From positions 1 through 64,000 of the forward strand of contig DASZTO010000010.1 in NCBI GenBank assembly GCA_035548175.1: a stretch of DNA of 64,000 nucleotides, in the 5' to 3' direction. This DNA is from CALCHA01 sp035548175 (GTDB taxonomy: Bacteria > Planctomycetota > Phycisphaerae > WQYP01). This document shows, piece after piece, positions 8,820 through 16,655 of the stretch. The notes under the pieces were generated by a model that worked only from the letters and a program-made list of their open reading frames with translations, was not told the origin of the DNA and searched no databases. How positions within the stretch are numbered: the stretch's first letter is position 1; every line of letters starts with the position of its first letter. The translations under genes and the position numbers were made by a program.

Positions 8820-9670
8820 AACCCCGCGCACCTACCCTCGCCTTCACCACCCTCTCCGCCGCACTCCTGCTCCAACTCCCGCCCCTCCTCTTCCTCTGCT
8901 ACTTCGTGCACTCCTGGAACGTCTGGCCCACCGCCGCCCAGGCACGCGACTATTTCCTCGCCATCGTCCTCGCCGCACTCGCCGCCTCCGCAGCCGCCCT
9001 CGCCGCCATCCCCCTCGTCCTCTCCCCGCGCACCGCATGCTCCCGCCCGCGCGCCGCACTCCTCATCCCCTTCCTCGAACTCTTCGCCCTCGCCTCCATC
9101 ATCAAAGCCCTCGCCGCCGCGGACGCCGTCTACATCCTCCACCACATTGTCCATCACGATTTCCTCCCCTATCTCTCCCCCAAGCCCCTCCTCGACCGCC
9201 TCAATCCCGCCGCCCAACTCGCCAACCTCCTGCTCATCCCGCTGCTCCTCCTCGCCGACCGCCCCCTCGCCCGCTGGATCATCACCGCCAGCGCCTCCCT
9301 CCCCCGCTACCGCCTGCACCGCCTCCTCGCCAACGCCGCCCTCATCGCCACAACCCTGTGCGCCCTCCTCCTGCCCGCCAGCCTCGTCCAAAGCCGCTTC
9401 TTCCTCCCCGCCGCCGGCGGAAGCGATCGCGCCTGGTTCCTCCCCCTCCTCATCGCCCTGGTCTATCTCGCCCTCGCCCTCTGGCTCCTGCCCCCGCTCC
9501 TCCCCCCGCAACCAGAAATCCCAGCATCGCCACAAAATCCCACAAACAACGCCCCGCCCCCGCCCACCGCCAAGCGCCTCTTCCTCTCCCTCGCATTCCT
9601 CCTCGCCGCCCTCTGCGTGCTCCTGCTCACGATCGCCCACATCAGCCACCCCATCGAACTCGCCGCATAA
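8816..9670 (+). CDS. polytopic membrane protein, second tandem paralogue, 284 aa
   Basis: Coupled to the previous gene by ATGA overlap. It has about six or seven helices and ends in a last helix followed by HISHPIELAA. It shares WNVWP, HHDFLPY and LLLADRPLARW with the preceding paralogue. Its 3' end, about 115 bp, is repeated as an isolated fragment at 10757-10872. A GC-rich hairpin begins three bases after the stop. The function is unknown; the proline-rich loop before the last helix is variable between copies. Confidence 0.65.
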   Translation: MKPRAPTLAFTTLSAALLLQLPPLLFLCYFVHSWNVWPTAAQARDYFLAIVLAALAASAAALAAIPLVLSPRTACSRPRAALLIPFLELFALASIIKALAAADAVYILHHIVHHDFLPYLSPKPLLDRLNPAAQLANLLLIPLLLLADRPLARWIITASASLPRYRLHRLLANAALIATTLCALLLPASLVQSRFFLPAAGGSDRAWFLPLLIALVYLALALWLLPPLLPPQPEIPASPQNPTNNAPPPPTAKRLFLSLAFLLAALCVLLLTIAHISHPIELAA

Positions 9671-9672
9671 AG

Positions 9673-9694
9673 CCCACCCCCTCCGCGGGGTGGG
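9673..9694. terminator. GC-rich hairpin after the membrane-protein pair
   Basis: Perfect 8-bp stem CCCACCCC/GGGGTGGG with a 6-nt loop, three bases past a stop codon. On the minus strand it is followed by CTTT. An identical hairpin occurs at 11468-11489. It probably works as a bidirectional terminator between convergent genes. Confidence 0.55.
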
Positions 9695-9739
9695 TCCAGT
9701 GTGCGCCCCTCATCACCACCTCCATCGCTATGCCCCCGT

Positions 9740-9843
9740 CCACTTCCAACTCTCCACATCACTGATTCTTCTCCTGATGAAATACCATTGCTCATCACCT
9801 CTCGGCACCTTCATGCGCTCCGCAAGCCGCCCGCCCACCTCTT
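9740..9843 (-). pseudogene. 3' remnant of a gene like 11553-12131
   Basis: Minus-strand translation gives GGRLAERMKVP, closely matching RRLAGSMKVP near the end of the intact 192-aa protein at 11553-12131. A 4-base difference just after that point changes the frame, and nothing upstream of the match is related. It is the decayed tail of a lost paralogue. Confidence 0.65.
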
Positions 9844-10698
9844 TCACCTCCGCATCACCCGCTCCCGCTCCGCCAGCGTCGGCACCATCACCCGCTGCCC
9901 CACCCGCAACCGCCCCACCTCCAACCCCGGATTCATTCCCCGCACCCGCCGCCCCAAAGCCGCCGCCCCCCGCCCGTCCCACCTTCCATCCATCTCCGCC
10001 AGCCCCTCCATCAACCCGCTGAACGTGTTCCCCGCCTGCACCTCCAGCCACTCCCGCTCCTCCGTCGGCTTCGCCTCCTCCACCCGCCCCACAACCGCAA
10101 ACCGCATCACCGCCACCACGCGCACCTCGCACCGCCCGCTCACAACTTCATCCCGGTCCTCCACGCGCCGCACCTCCACCTCCATCAACTCCCCGGTCTG
10201 CTCGTTCCAATGCCCATCCACCGTCACCCGCGCTAGCGCCCCCGTGTCATCCGCATAATCCCCCCCAAGGCACCCCACATACCGCCACCCGCCCCGCGCA
10301 GCACGCTCAATCAACACCCGATGCCCGCTCACCGTGTCCGGGTTCGGCCGATCCACATACTCCACCTCATACAACGTCCCGCCCCGCGCATCGCTCCCCA
10401 CCACCCGCGCCCACGCCTCCCCGCTGAACGCCTCCGTCCCCACAGGCGCCGCCTTCCGCACGCTCGCTGTCTCCACCGCATGCCGCACCACCCCGCCATC
10501 CACCCCCGCCAACCGTGAAGCCCACACCCGGAACCACCGCACCCCTCCCTTCCCCATCCCGGTCCACACGCGCACCGCTCGCCCATCGTCCAACACCCCC
10601 GTCACCGTCGGCCGCGCAGGCCGCTCCACCCGCGCCGCCCCCGCCATCACTCCCGCCACCCCCACCCACACCACCATCCATCCAATCATCCGCCGCAT
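9844..10698 (-). CDS. secreted protein with C-terminal LysM-like segment, 284 aa
   Basis: The ATG at 10698 has GGGAGG seven bases upstream and opens a signal peptide (MRRMIGWMVVWVGVAGVMAG), cleaved near residue 22. The middle contains several short beta segments with no recognised family. The last 60 residues (WLEVQAGNTFSGL ... MNPGL.VGRLRVGQRVMVPTL) resemble a LysM peptidoglycan-binding fold: a start with x-V-x-x-G-x-T, then N-P-x-L, then G-x-x-V-x-V-P. Binding to peptidoglycan is therefore plausible but unproved. The gene separates two pieces of a broken paralogue pair, so it may have been inserted there. Confidence 0.6.
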   Translation of the reverse strand: MRRMIGWMVVWVGVAGVMAGAARVERPARPTVTGVLDDGRAVRVWTGMGKGGVRWFRVWASRLAGVDGGVVRHAVETASVRKAAPVGTEAFSGEAWARVVGSDARGGTLYEVEYVDRPNPDTVSGHRVLIERAARGGWRYVGCLGGDYADDTGALARVTVDGHWNEQTGELMEVEVRRVEDRDEVVSGRCEVRVVAVMRFAVVGRVEEAKPTEEREWLEVQAGNTFSGLMEGLAEMDGRWDGRGAAALGRRVRGMNPGLEVGRLRVGQRVMVPTLAERERVMRR

Positions 10699-10756
10699 CA
10701 CCAGCCTCCCTGCACACAGCCCCCCATTCATCGGCCAATCCCTGCGCACCGCGTAA

Positions 10757-10872
10757 ACAGGCCGCCCACCACCAAACGCTTCCTTCTCGCCCTCGCACTG
10801 GCAATCGCCGCCCTCTACCTGCTCCTGCTCACCATCACCCACATCAGCCACCCCATCGAACTCGCCGCCTAA
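10757..10872 (+). pseudogene. 3' remnant of the 8816-9670 membrane protein
   Basis: Encodes a final helix and HISHPIELAA tail nearly identical to the end of the gene at 8816-9670. A stop codon lies just upstream in frame and no start or body is present. It is therefore the tail of a third, deleted copy of this membrane-protein family. Confidence 0.75.
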
Positions 10873-10927
10873 AGCACCCCCGGCCAACGCCCGAACAAGC
10901 AAGCACCCACGCCTCGCTACGCCCCCC

Positions 10928-10959
10928 CTTTCGTCCTTCGTCTTTTGTCTTTCGTCCTT
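10928..10959. repeat. low-complexity TTTCGTC/TTTTGTC tract
   Basis: Second copy of the word-like tract seen at 5721-5762, again in a gap between genes. Confidence 0.55.
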
Positions 10960-10978
10960 ACCCCCCAAAAGGTTCCCC

Positions 10979-11350
10979 TCACTCCCCCACTTCCGGCGCC
11001 ACCCACGCCGCCTTGTCATCCACATGCCCAATGCTATACGCCGACGCCGATTTCCCCGGATCAAACACAAACAGCGTCCCCCACCCGCCCTCCGTCCACA
11101 CCACCGCATGCGTATCGTCCACACGAAACCATTTCGCCGTGAATGGCCGCTGGTCCGAACTCAAATAAATCCCATCCGGACGAAACGTGATCTTCCCATA
11201 CTTTGGCGAATCAAACGATTTCCCCGCATACGGCGCCGCTGCCGCCGCTCCACCCCCCGCCTCCCCGCGCCCCCGCTCCACCAACAGCACCACCCCCGCT
11301 CCCACCCCAAGGCACACCACCATGCACACCACCGCCAGCCACACCTTCAT
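10979..11350 (-). CDS. hypothetical exported or membrane-anchored protein, 123 aa
   Basis: Starts at 11350 with MKVWLAVVCMVVCLGVGAGV, a single N-terminal hydrophobic segment that may be a signal anchor. An Ala/Gly-rich linker follows, then a compact domain of about 80 residues (FDSPKYGKITFRPDGIYLSS...DDTHAVVWTEGGWGTLFVFD) that looks like a small beta-barrel fold. No family is recognised. It lies between the two duplicated blocks. Confidence 0.55.
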   Translation of the reverse strand: MKVWLAVVCMVVCLGVGAGVVLLVERGRGEAGGGAAAAAPYAGKSFDSPKYGKITFRPDGIYLSSDQRPFTAKWFRVDDTHAVVWTEGGWGTLFVFDPGKSASAYSIGHVDDKAAWVAPEVGE

Positions 11351-11462
11351 CGCACGCTCCTCGCACCCCCCGCCCGCCCCACATTCCCACGCGATGCGCC
11401 ACGACCCACGAAATGCCCCTCCATTGCACCCCCCCCTCGCCACCCAGTCAACGCACGCCCCC

Positions 11463-11640
11463 AAAAGCCCACCCCCTCCGCGGGGTGGGTCCAATGTGCG
11501 CGCCTCATCACCACCTCCATCGCTATGCCCCATCCACTTCCAACTCTCCACATCACCGATTCTTCTCCTGATCAAGGTACGATTGCTCAATCACCTCCAT
11601 CGGCACCTTCATGCTCCCCGCAAGCCGCCTGCCCGCATCC
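11463..11640. repeat. duplicate of 9669-9843
   Basis: The intact member of the duplicated pair: hairpin plus the 3' end of the gene at 11553-12131. See 9669-9843. Confidence 0.75.
11468..11489 (-). terminator. GC-rich hairpin downstream of the 192-aa gene
   Basis: Same 8-bp stem as at 9673-9694, 64 bp past the stop of the gene at 11553-12131. On the minus strand it is followed by CTTTT, so it is a plausible terminator for that gene. Confidence 0.55.
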
Positions 11641-12131
11641 TTCAGCCGCTCCCCATCGCGACCGCCCGCGATCGGAAACCGCGCACGTGAGCCATCCGCG
11701 AGCCGACACACCAGATTCAATTCATTGTGAACCATCTTGAATCCCGGCTGCCACCCGCTGATAAATTGCACCGACATCCCCTCCGGTGACGCAAACACCT
11801 GATGCACCCAATCCATGTTGATCCTGCCGGTCGCCTTGTCAAAGTGAAACGAAGGCCCGCGCCGGTACGAATAACCCCAGTAATAATTCACCCCCACCGC
11901 GAAAAGGCAAAAGAATGCCGAAATCCCCAAAAACCCCAGCCAATTTCCATGATCCCCCACGACAAACACCAGATACGCACCCCCCAGCATGACCAGGAGA
12001 ATCACCACCATTCCGAACGGAAGTCGCCTGCAATGGTGTATCTCCATGTAACCATCCGTCTCCTCAAGCTGCCAGTAATCCAGCGGCGCCTGCCCATACC
12101 CCAGCAGCACATCGTCCTTCGCTTCACTCAT
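11553..12131 (-). CDS. hypothetical two-helix membrane protein, 192 aa
   Basis: Function not recognised. About 40 soluble residues precede two helices (roughly 40-85), then a beta-rich C-terminal domain of about 100 residues ends KVPMEVIEQSYLDQEKNR. The layout matches the genes at 1547 and 2135. A decayed second copy of its tail is at 9740-9843. The promoter region likely includes the paired palindromes at 12229-12251, about 100 bp upstream. Confidence 0.6.
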   Translation of the reverse strand: MSEAKDDVLLGYGQAPLDYWQLEETDGYMEIHHCRRLPFGMVVILLVMLGGAYLVFVVGDHGNWLGFLGISAFFCLFAVGVNYYWGYSYRRGPSFHFDKATGRINMDWVHQVFASPEGMSVQFISGWQPGFKMVHNELNLVCRLADGSRARFPIAGGRDGERLKDAGRRLAGSMKVPMEVIEQSYLDQEKNR

Positions 12132-12228
12132 ATTTCAATTCCACCACAACCAGCAGCCGAGTCAAATCCCACAACGTATCGGGGCTGGAGGAAATGGCGA
12201 GAATTCGAGCAAAATCTGTGGAGATTCT

Positions 12229-12251
12229 CAGGATAATCCTGGGAAATTTCC
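12229..12251. promoter_or_regulatory. two abutting palindromes, possible operator
   Basis: CAGGATAATCCTG (12229-12241) directly abuts GGAAATTTCC (12242-12251). Both are perfect inverted repeats with AT-rich centres, which is a common operator shape. They lie 98-120 bp upstream of the minus-strand gene starting at 12131. No regulator is identified. Confidence 0.35.
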
Positions 12252-12620
12252 TGGTGGTTCAACCGCTACAAACCTATAGTTCTGTCAGCGACCAGAATGG
12301 CCGGCGTCAGCCGACCTAAGGACCTCAAATCCCTGGCCGCTTTTTTTCTTTTTGCTGCTGCTCCACCAGCCACGCCACCACGTCCCAAGTTTCAGTGGGG
12401 CGGGGCGGCTTGGGGCATTCCGCGCGCACAACTTGGCACGAATCGCGCGCATTCAAACCCAAAAATTCCCTCCCCAACCCCAACAGCCCCAACCCCTTAC
12501 CCCAATTGCCCCCACCTCTCTGTGCGCACAAACTGGGCGCGACTCCCCTCTATAGACAAAGAGGAGCACTGCGCCATGACCCAAACCCCAAAAAACCTTC
12601 GTGGTCGGGGGGGGGGCTTC

Positions 12621-12647
12621 ACCTCTTCGTGCCTTCGTGTTTCCCTC
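12621..12647. repeat. CTTCGTGCCTTCGTG word tract
   Basis: Reverse-complement relative of the CACGAAAAACACGAAAAGG tract at 18748-18774. Both sit in gaps. Confidence 0.5.
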
Positions 12648-12903
12648 GGGGCGGGGGGGCGAGTGTGTGTCGAATTGCCCCAAAAACCCCATACACAAGC
12701 ACAAAAACCCCACCTTTGCAAAAACACAACGGCAAAAACTCAACGTTTTTCACCAAAACCCCCCGATACATCGAAGAAAACCCCAAACTCTTCCCCAAAA
12801 TCCCCCATTCGTGTCCACTCCTGCGCATTTGTGGAAAATTCCCGTACCCCCCCTCCTCCCGCTACAATCCCCCCTGCAACCACCCTCCACGGAAGGACCT
12901 GCC

Positions 12904-13887
12904 ATGGCCAAAAATCCCTCCCCCCCCTCCTACTCCCTCGAATTCGAAAAACCCATCCTCCAGCTCGAAAAAGAACTCGCCAACCTCGTCACCCTCCAGG
13001 AAACCAAGGACGCTGACTACGCCTCCGAAATCAACGGCCTGCGCACCCACCTCACCGCCCTCCTCAAAAAAACCTACCAGAACCTCTCCGCCTGGGAAAC
13101 CGTCCAGGTCGCACGCCACCCCGCGCGCCCCCAAACCCGCGATTACATCGACATGATCGTCAAGGATTTCGACGAGGTCCACGGCGACCGCACCTTCGGC
13201 GATGACAAAACCATCGTCACCGGCATGGGACGCATCGGCGGACACAAATGCATGATCGTCGGCCACCACAAAGGCCGCGATACCAAGGAAAAAATCGCCT
13301 GCAACTTCGGCTGCGCCCACCCCGAAGGCTACCGCAAGGCACTCGCCAAAATGCAGTTCGCCGAAAAATTCAACCTCCCCATCGTCACCTTCATCGATAC
13401 CCCCGGCGCTTACCCCGGCATCGGCTCCGAAGAACGCGGCGTCGCCGAAGCCATCGCCGTCAACCTCCGCGAAATGGCCCGCCTCAAAACCCCCATCGTC
13501 TGCATCGTCATCGGCGAGGGCGGCTCCGGCGGCGCACTGGGCATCGGCGTCGGCGATCGCCTCGCCATGCTCCAATACGCCTGGTACTCCGTCATCTCCC
13601 CCGAAGGCTGCTCCGGCATCCTCTGGAAAGGCCCCGCCAACGCCGCCGATGCCGCCGAAGCCCTCAAACTCACCAGCAAATACCTCAAAGACCTCGGCAT
13701 CATCGACGAAGTCATCGAAGAACCCCTCGGCGCCGCCCACCGCAACCCCCGCGCCGCCGCCGACAACATCGAAAAATACATTGACAAAACCCTCCGCGAA
13801 CTCAAACGCCTCCCGCTCGAAAAACTCGTCGACGCCCGCTACGACCGCCTCCGCAACCTCGGCACCGACGCCGTCGCCGCCACGTGA
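12904..13887 (+). CDS. accA: acetyl-CoA carboxylase carboxyltransferase subunit alpha, 327 aa
   Basis: Transfers the carboxyl group from carboxybiotin to acetyl-CoA, making malonyl-CoA for fatty acid synthesis, in complex with AccD in the cytoplasm. It has the full AccA layout: an N-terminal helical LEFEKPILQLEKEL segment, QTRDYI and HGDRTFGDD, then the crotonase-like core with IDTPGAYPGI(G)SEERGVAEAIA and GEGGSGGALGIGVGD. The length is normal (about 320 aa). GGAAGG lies eight bases before the ATG at 12904. AccD is not in this window. Third codon positions are almost all C, in line with the local C-rich strand. Confidence 0.97.
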   Translation: MAKNPSPPSYSLEFEKPILQLEKELANLVTLQETKDADYASEINGLRTHLTALLKKTYQNLSAWETVQVARHPARPQTRDYIDMIVKDFDEVHGDRTFGDDKTIVTGMGRIGGHKCMIVGHHKGRDTKEKIACNFGCAHPEGYRKALAKMQFAEKFNLPIVTFIDTPGAYPGIGSEERGVAEAIAVNLREMARLKTPIVCIVIGEGGSGGALGIGVGDRLAMLQYAWYSVISPEGCSGILWKGPANAADAAEALKLTSKYLKDLGIIDEVIEEPLGAAHRNPRAAADNIEKYIDKTLRELKRLPLEKLVDARYDRLRNLGTDAVAAT

Positions 13888-13952
13888 CCCCCCCCCCGCG
13901 CCCCGCCGCGCACAACCGCGCCGCGCATGGAAGAAACGGAGAAGGAAACATG

Positions 13953-14444
13953 TCACGGCTGCTTCTTCTTGTTCTCCAGCATCTCCTGCCACGCCGGATC
14001 CCCCGTCCCCACCGCCTTCACGTGGTACCTGTCCTCCATCCGCCCCACGAGCGATTTCTCCAGCTCCATCGCATACCGCGGATCCGCCGCCGATTGCGAT
14101 TGCCCGCCCGCCGCCGTCACCATCGTCTCGGGATAAATCGACACCCGCGTCGAGCCCACCCCCGCGGCGCTCGTCGACACGCTCACGGCGCTGGTCGTCG
14201 TCGACAGCTCAAACTCCCCCTGCGTGTCGCCCGCCTGTTCCTTGGCCACCACCAGCTTCCATTCCTTCTCCAACTGCTGCACGTACCCGTTCACATCCTT
14301 CACCGGCGCCGGAACGATCAAAATCGCACCGTTCTCCGAAATATCCGTGTCCGGCATCAACGCGTTCTCCGTGCACCCCCCCACCGCCAGGACCACCACC
14401 GCCGCCAGAACCCACCCGCCCCGGCCACATCCGCCTGCGTTCAT
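13953..14444 (-). CDS. hypothetical lipoprotein, 163 aa
   Basis: A signal peptide with lipobox VGGC at about residue 24 (MNAGGCGRGGWVLAAVV) marks an envelope lipoprotein. The mature region carries an amphipathic helix, a Ser/Thr/Val-rich strand region and a final helix ending in KKKQP. No family is recognised. It converges with accA (65 bp between stops) and diverges from the QueC-like gene. Confidence 0.65.
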   Translation of the reverse strand: MNAGGCGRGGWVLAAVVVLAVGGCTENALMPDTDISENGAILIVPAPVKDVNGYVQQLEKEWKLVVAKEQAGDTQGEFELSTTTSAVSVSTSAAGVGSTRVSIYPETMVTAAGGQSQSAADPRYAMELEKSLVGRMEDRYHVKAVGTGDPAWQEMLENKKKQP

Positions 14445-14673
14445 ACATGCTTCCTTTGCGTGAAAACAGCGATTTTACGCGAAACCGAGCAACGCCCCCA
14501 CATAAGCATCCCGATTTGCCCCGGGCCCGGTAAAGACCCCCGCGCCGCCGGGTCGATAGCTTCCCTAGACGAGCGGCAGTGGCCCCGGCGCCCTGGTCCC
14601 TTCCTCCCGCATCCGCACGAATCCCTGGAGGGCCCCGGCCCACTGCCCCTCTCCTTTTTCTCCGGGAGCACCC

Positions 14674-15345
14674 ATGGCCAAAACCACCGCGGTCGTTCTC
14701 TCCTCCGGAGGCCTGCGCTCCCTGGTCGCCGCCGGCATCGCCGCACGCGAGCACCGCATCGCCCTCCTGCACATTCAGGACGGCCGCCCCACCGCCGCCC
14801 AGGCCGCCATCGCCTTCGAAAAACAGATCGCCCACTTCCAGCCGCTCAAGGCCTGGAACGTTCCCGCCCCGGCCCTGCGCCAGACCGCCCTGCCCGTGGA
14901 ATCCGCCGGCGTCATCCACTCAACCTCCTCCGATCCCCACACCCCGCTGATCCCGTTGCGCGACATCCACCTGCTGACCATCGCCGCCGCCTTCGCCCGC
15001 CAGCTTCGCGCCGATACGGTCATCTGGGGCGCCCAGTTCGACCAGAAGCAGCCCGATGCCATCGCCCGCAATGTCGAATTCCTGCAGATGCTCACCGCCC
15101 TCTTCGACCTCTACGCCCCCGAAGCGCCCGTCACCATCAAAACCCCCCTCATGGGCCTCGAAGATCAGCAGGTCATCGAGCTGGGTTACCAGATCGGCAC
15201 GCCCTTCAACGCAAGCTGGACCTGCCAGATGGCCATCGACGCCCCCTGCATGTCCTGCCCCGCCTGCGCCCGCCGCACCCGTTCCTTCCGCTGCGCGCAG
15301 CTCGTGGACCCGCTCGTGTCTCGCCCGAAATCCAAGGTGGAATGA
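14674..15345 (+). CDS. QueC-like ATP pyrophosphatase with altered P-loop motif, 223 aa
   Basis: Resembles 7-cyano-7-deazaguanine synthase (QueC), which makes preQ0 from CDG, ammonia and ATP for queuosine or other deazaguanines. The N-terminal PP-loop reads SSGGLRS at residues 10-16 where QueC has SGGxDS, so the usual Asp is Arg. The C-terminal zinc site is present: a Cys in SWTC then CMSCPAC before RRTRSF. The length matches QueC (about 225 aa). GGGAG precedes the ATG at 14674. No queD, queE or queF is adjacent. It may be a true QueC variant or a repurposed relative. Confidence 0.75.
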   Translation: MAKTTAVVLSSGGLRSLVAAGIAAREHRIALLHIQDGRPTAAQAAIAFEKQIAHFQPLKAWNVPAPALRQTALPVESAGVIHSTSSDPHTPLIPLRDIHLLTIAAAFARQLRADTVIWGAQFDQKQPDAIARNVEFLQMLTALFDLYAPEAPVTIKTPLMGLEDQQVIELGYQIGTPFNASWTCQMAIDAPCMSCPACARRTRSFRCAQLVDPLVSRPKSKVE

Positions 15346-15350
15346 ACCGT

Positions 15351-15752
15351 TCAGGGGGAGGGATTCGCCGGCATCTGTTCCCGCTCCTGAAACACTTCCT
15401 TGGCGATCATCAGCGCCGCGATCGCCGCCGGAAAGCCGGCATACACCCCCACCTGCATCAGCGCCTCGACCAGCTCCTCCCGCGTCCACCCCAGGTTCAT
15501 CGCCGCATGCAGGTGCGCCTTGAACACCAGCGGATAATCGTTCCGCGCCGCCAGCGCCGCCACCGTCACCAGTTGCCGCGTCTTGAGATCGAGTCCGGGC
15601 CGCGCGTAAATCTCGCCGAAGGCGAAATCGCGCACCAGGGTGACCAGATCGGGCGCGACCTGGGCCAGCGGCGCGAGGACTTGCGGCCCGCCGAAGCCGG
15701 CATGCAGTTGCGCGAGGATTTCGGCGCCGCGCTGCGCTCGATCGTCGGCCAT
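15351..15752 (-). CDS. carboxymuconolactone decarboxylase family protein, 133 aa
   Basis: Fits the CMD / AhpD-like helical fold: DFAFGEIYARPGLDLKTRQLVTVAALAA, then a helix with HLHAAMNLGWTREELVEALMQ, typical of the family. Members of this length are like PcaC gamma-carboxymuconolactone decarboxylase. The AhpD-type CxxC catalytic pair is absent, so a decarboxylase-like or unassigned role is likelier than a peroxidase partner. It converges with the QueC-like gene, with only 5 bp between stops. The compositional switch from C-rich to G-rich + strand falls inside or near this gene. Confidence 0.8.
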   Translation of the reverse strand: MADDRAQRGAEILAQLHAGFGGPQVLAPLAQVAPDLVTLVRDFAFGEIYARPGLDLKTRQLVTVAALAARNDYPLVFKAHLHAAMNLGWTREELVEALMQVGVYAGFPAAIAALMIAKEVFQEREQMPANPSP

Positions 15753-15803
15753 GCGGTGCTCCAGATGGGAATGCGTGGCGCGGAGATGGAAAACACCCGG
15801 CGC

Positions 15804-16514
15804 TTATCCCGCGCCGGTCGCACCGGCGGCCGGCCCGTAGCGGGATTGAAACCAGGTGAGCCAGATTTTGGTGTCGGTGGGCATCTTCTGGCCGGTGAGG
15901 GCGATGAGCGATTCGTGGGACCAGTAAGCGACGGCGGCGTTGCGGTCGTCGAGGGCGTCGATGAGGGCGCGAATGGCCGTCGGCGTGCCGAAGTGACGCA
16001 GGGCGTGGGCGCAATTGATCTTCACCTGATCGTCGGCATCGTCGTGGAGATGGGTGCGCAGGGCCGTTTCGGCGGACGGGGCCCAGGTGCCATCGAGGGC
16101 GGCGGCGGCATCGGCGCGGACGGAAGCCTCGGGATCGTTGAGGCCCTTGATGAGGATCGGGACGATCGCGGGATCGCCGGAAGTGCCCAGCGCCCGCAGG
16201 GCCTGGCCGCGGACCTGGGGATGGGGATCGGTGGCGAGGAGCGTATAGGCCTTCATGTAGGGCGGCTGGTGGCCGTACTTTTTGGTTTGGAGATAAGCGA
16301 TGGCGTCGCGGCGTTCGTCGGGGCTGGTGACGTTGAACAGGTTGGCGGCGGCGCGTTCGGGGGATTCGTTGCTGTTGACGGCGCCCATGAGGCGGGGGAT
16401 CAGCTCGTTGAAATCGCGGGCGCTGCTGATGCTCCCGTTGCCGCAGGAAGCCAGCAGGATCGGCAGCAGACCGAGAGCGGCGGCCTGGAGAAGGAGCGGT
16501 CGGGGATGGTGCAT
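15804..16514 (-). CDS. HEAT-repeat lipoprotein, 236 aa
   Basis: The start at 16514 opens a signal peptide (MHHPRPLLLQAAALGLLPIL) with lipobox LLASC. The mature protein contains HEAT-like helical repeats (for instance HPQVRGQALRALGTSGD and NDPEASVRADAAAALDG), which normally serve as protein-binding scaffolds. It diverges from the six-hairpin protein at 16656, with 141 bp between starts. No partner can be named. Confidence 0.75.
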   Translation of the reverse strand: MHHPRPLLLQAAALGLLPILLASCGNGSISSARDFNELIPRLMGAVNSNESPERAAANLFNVTSPDERRDAIAYLQTKKYGHQPPYMKAYTLLATDPHPQVRGQALRALGTSGDPAIVPILIKGLNDPEASVRADAAAALDGTWAPSAETALRTHLHDDADDQVKINCAHALRHFGTPTAIRALIDALDDRNAAVAYWSHESLIALTGQKMPTDTKIWLTWFQSRYGPAAGATGAG

Positions 16515-16655
16515 TCGTTGTTCCTGCGAGCGGTTACGGGCCAGGGGAAGGCATTGTATCGCAGGCGGCGGTCGGGGCCAGCGCGACGGTGCGGGAGGAG
16601 GGCGGCGGAAGTAGGATGGCGGCGGCAGAGACGGCGGAGCGAGCGAGGAACAGCG

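Larger units (their letters stand above)
9669..9843. repeat. diverged duplicate of 11463-11640
   Basis: This block holds the same hairpin (CCCACCCC...GGGGTGGG) and downstream sequence as 11463-11640, with about one mismatch or gap in every eight to ten bases. At 11463 it forms the 3' end of the intact gene at 11553-12131, and here it is orphaned. The copies point to a local duplication that carried the tails of two convergent genes. Confidence 0.75.
12132..12903. other. long gap upstream of accA, 772 bp
   Basis: No convincing gene is seen. Features are two adjacent perfect palindromes at 12229-12251, a TATAGA at 12551-12556 followed by AAAGAGGAG and an ATG with no credible product, a CTTCGTGCCTTCGTG word tract at 12621-12647, and long A- and C-runs. 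The accA promoter is expected here, but I cannot choose one. Confidence 0.5.

Noticed and set aside
12577..13016. Frame with AAAGAGGAG and ATG upstream of accA
   Set aside because: The product is Lys/Pro/Thr-rich junk from homopolymer runs and overlaps accA out of frame.
13884..16655. Long open frame upstream of the six-hairpin protein
   Set aside because: It crosses several genes on both strands. The start at 16656 gives a clean signal peptide.
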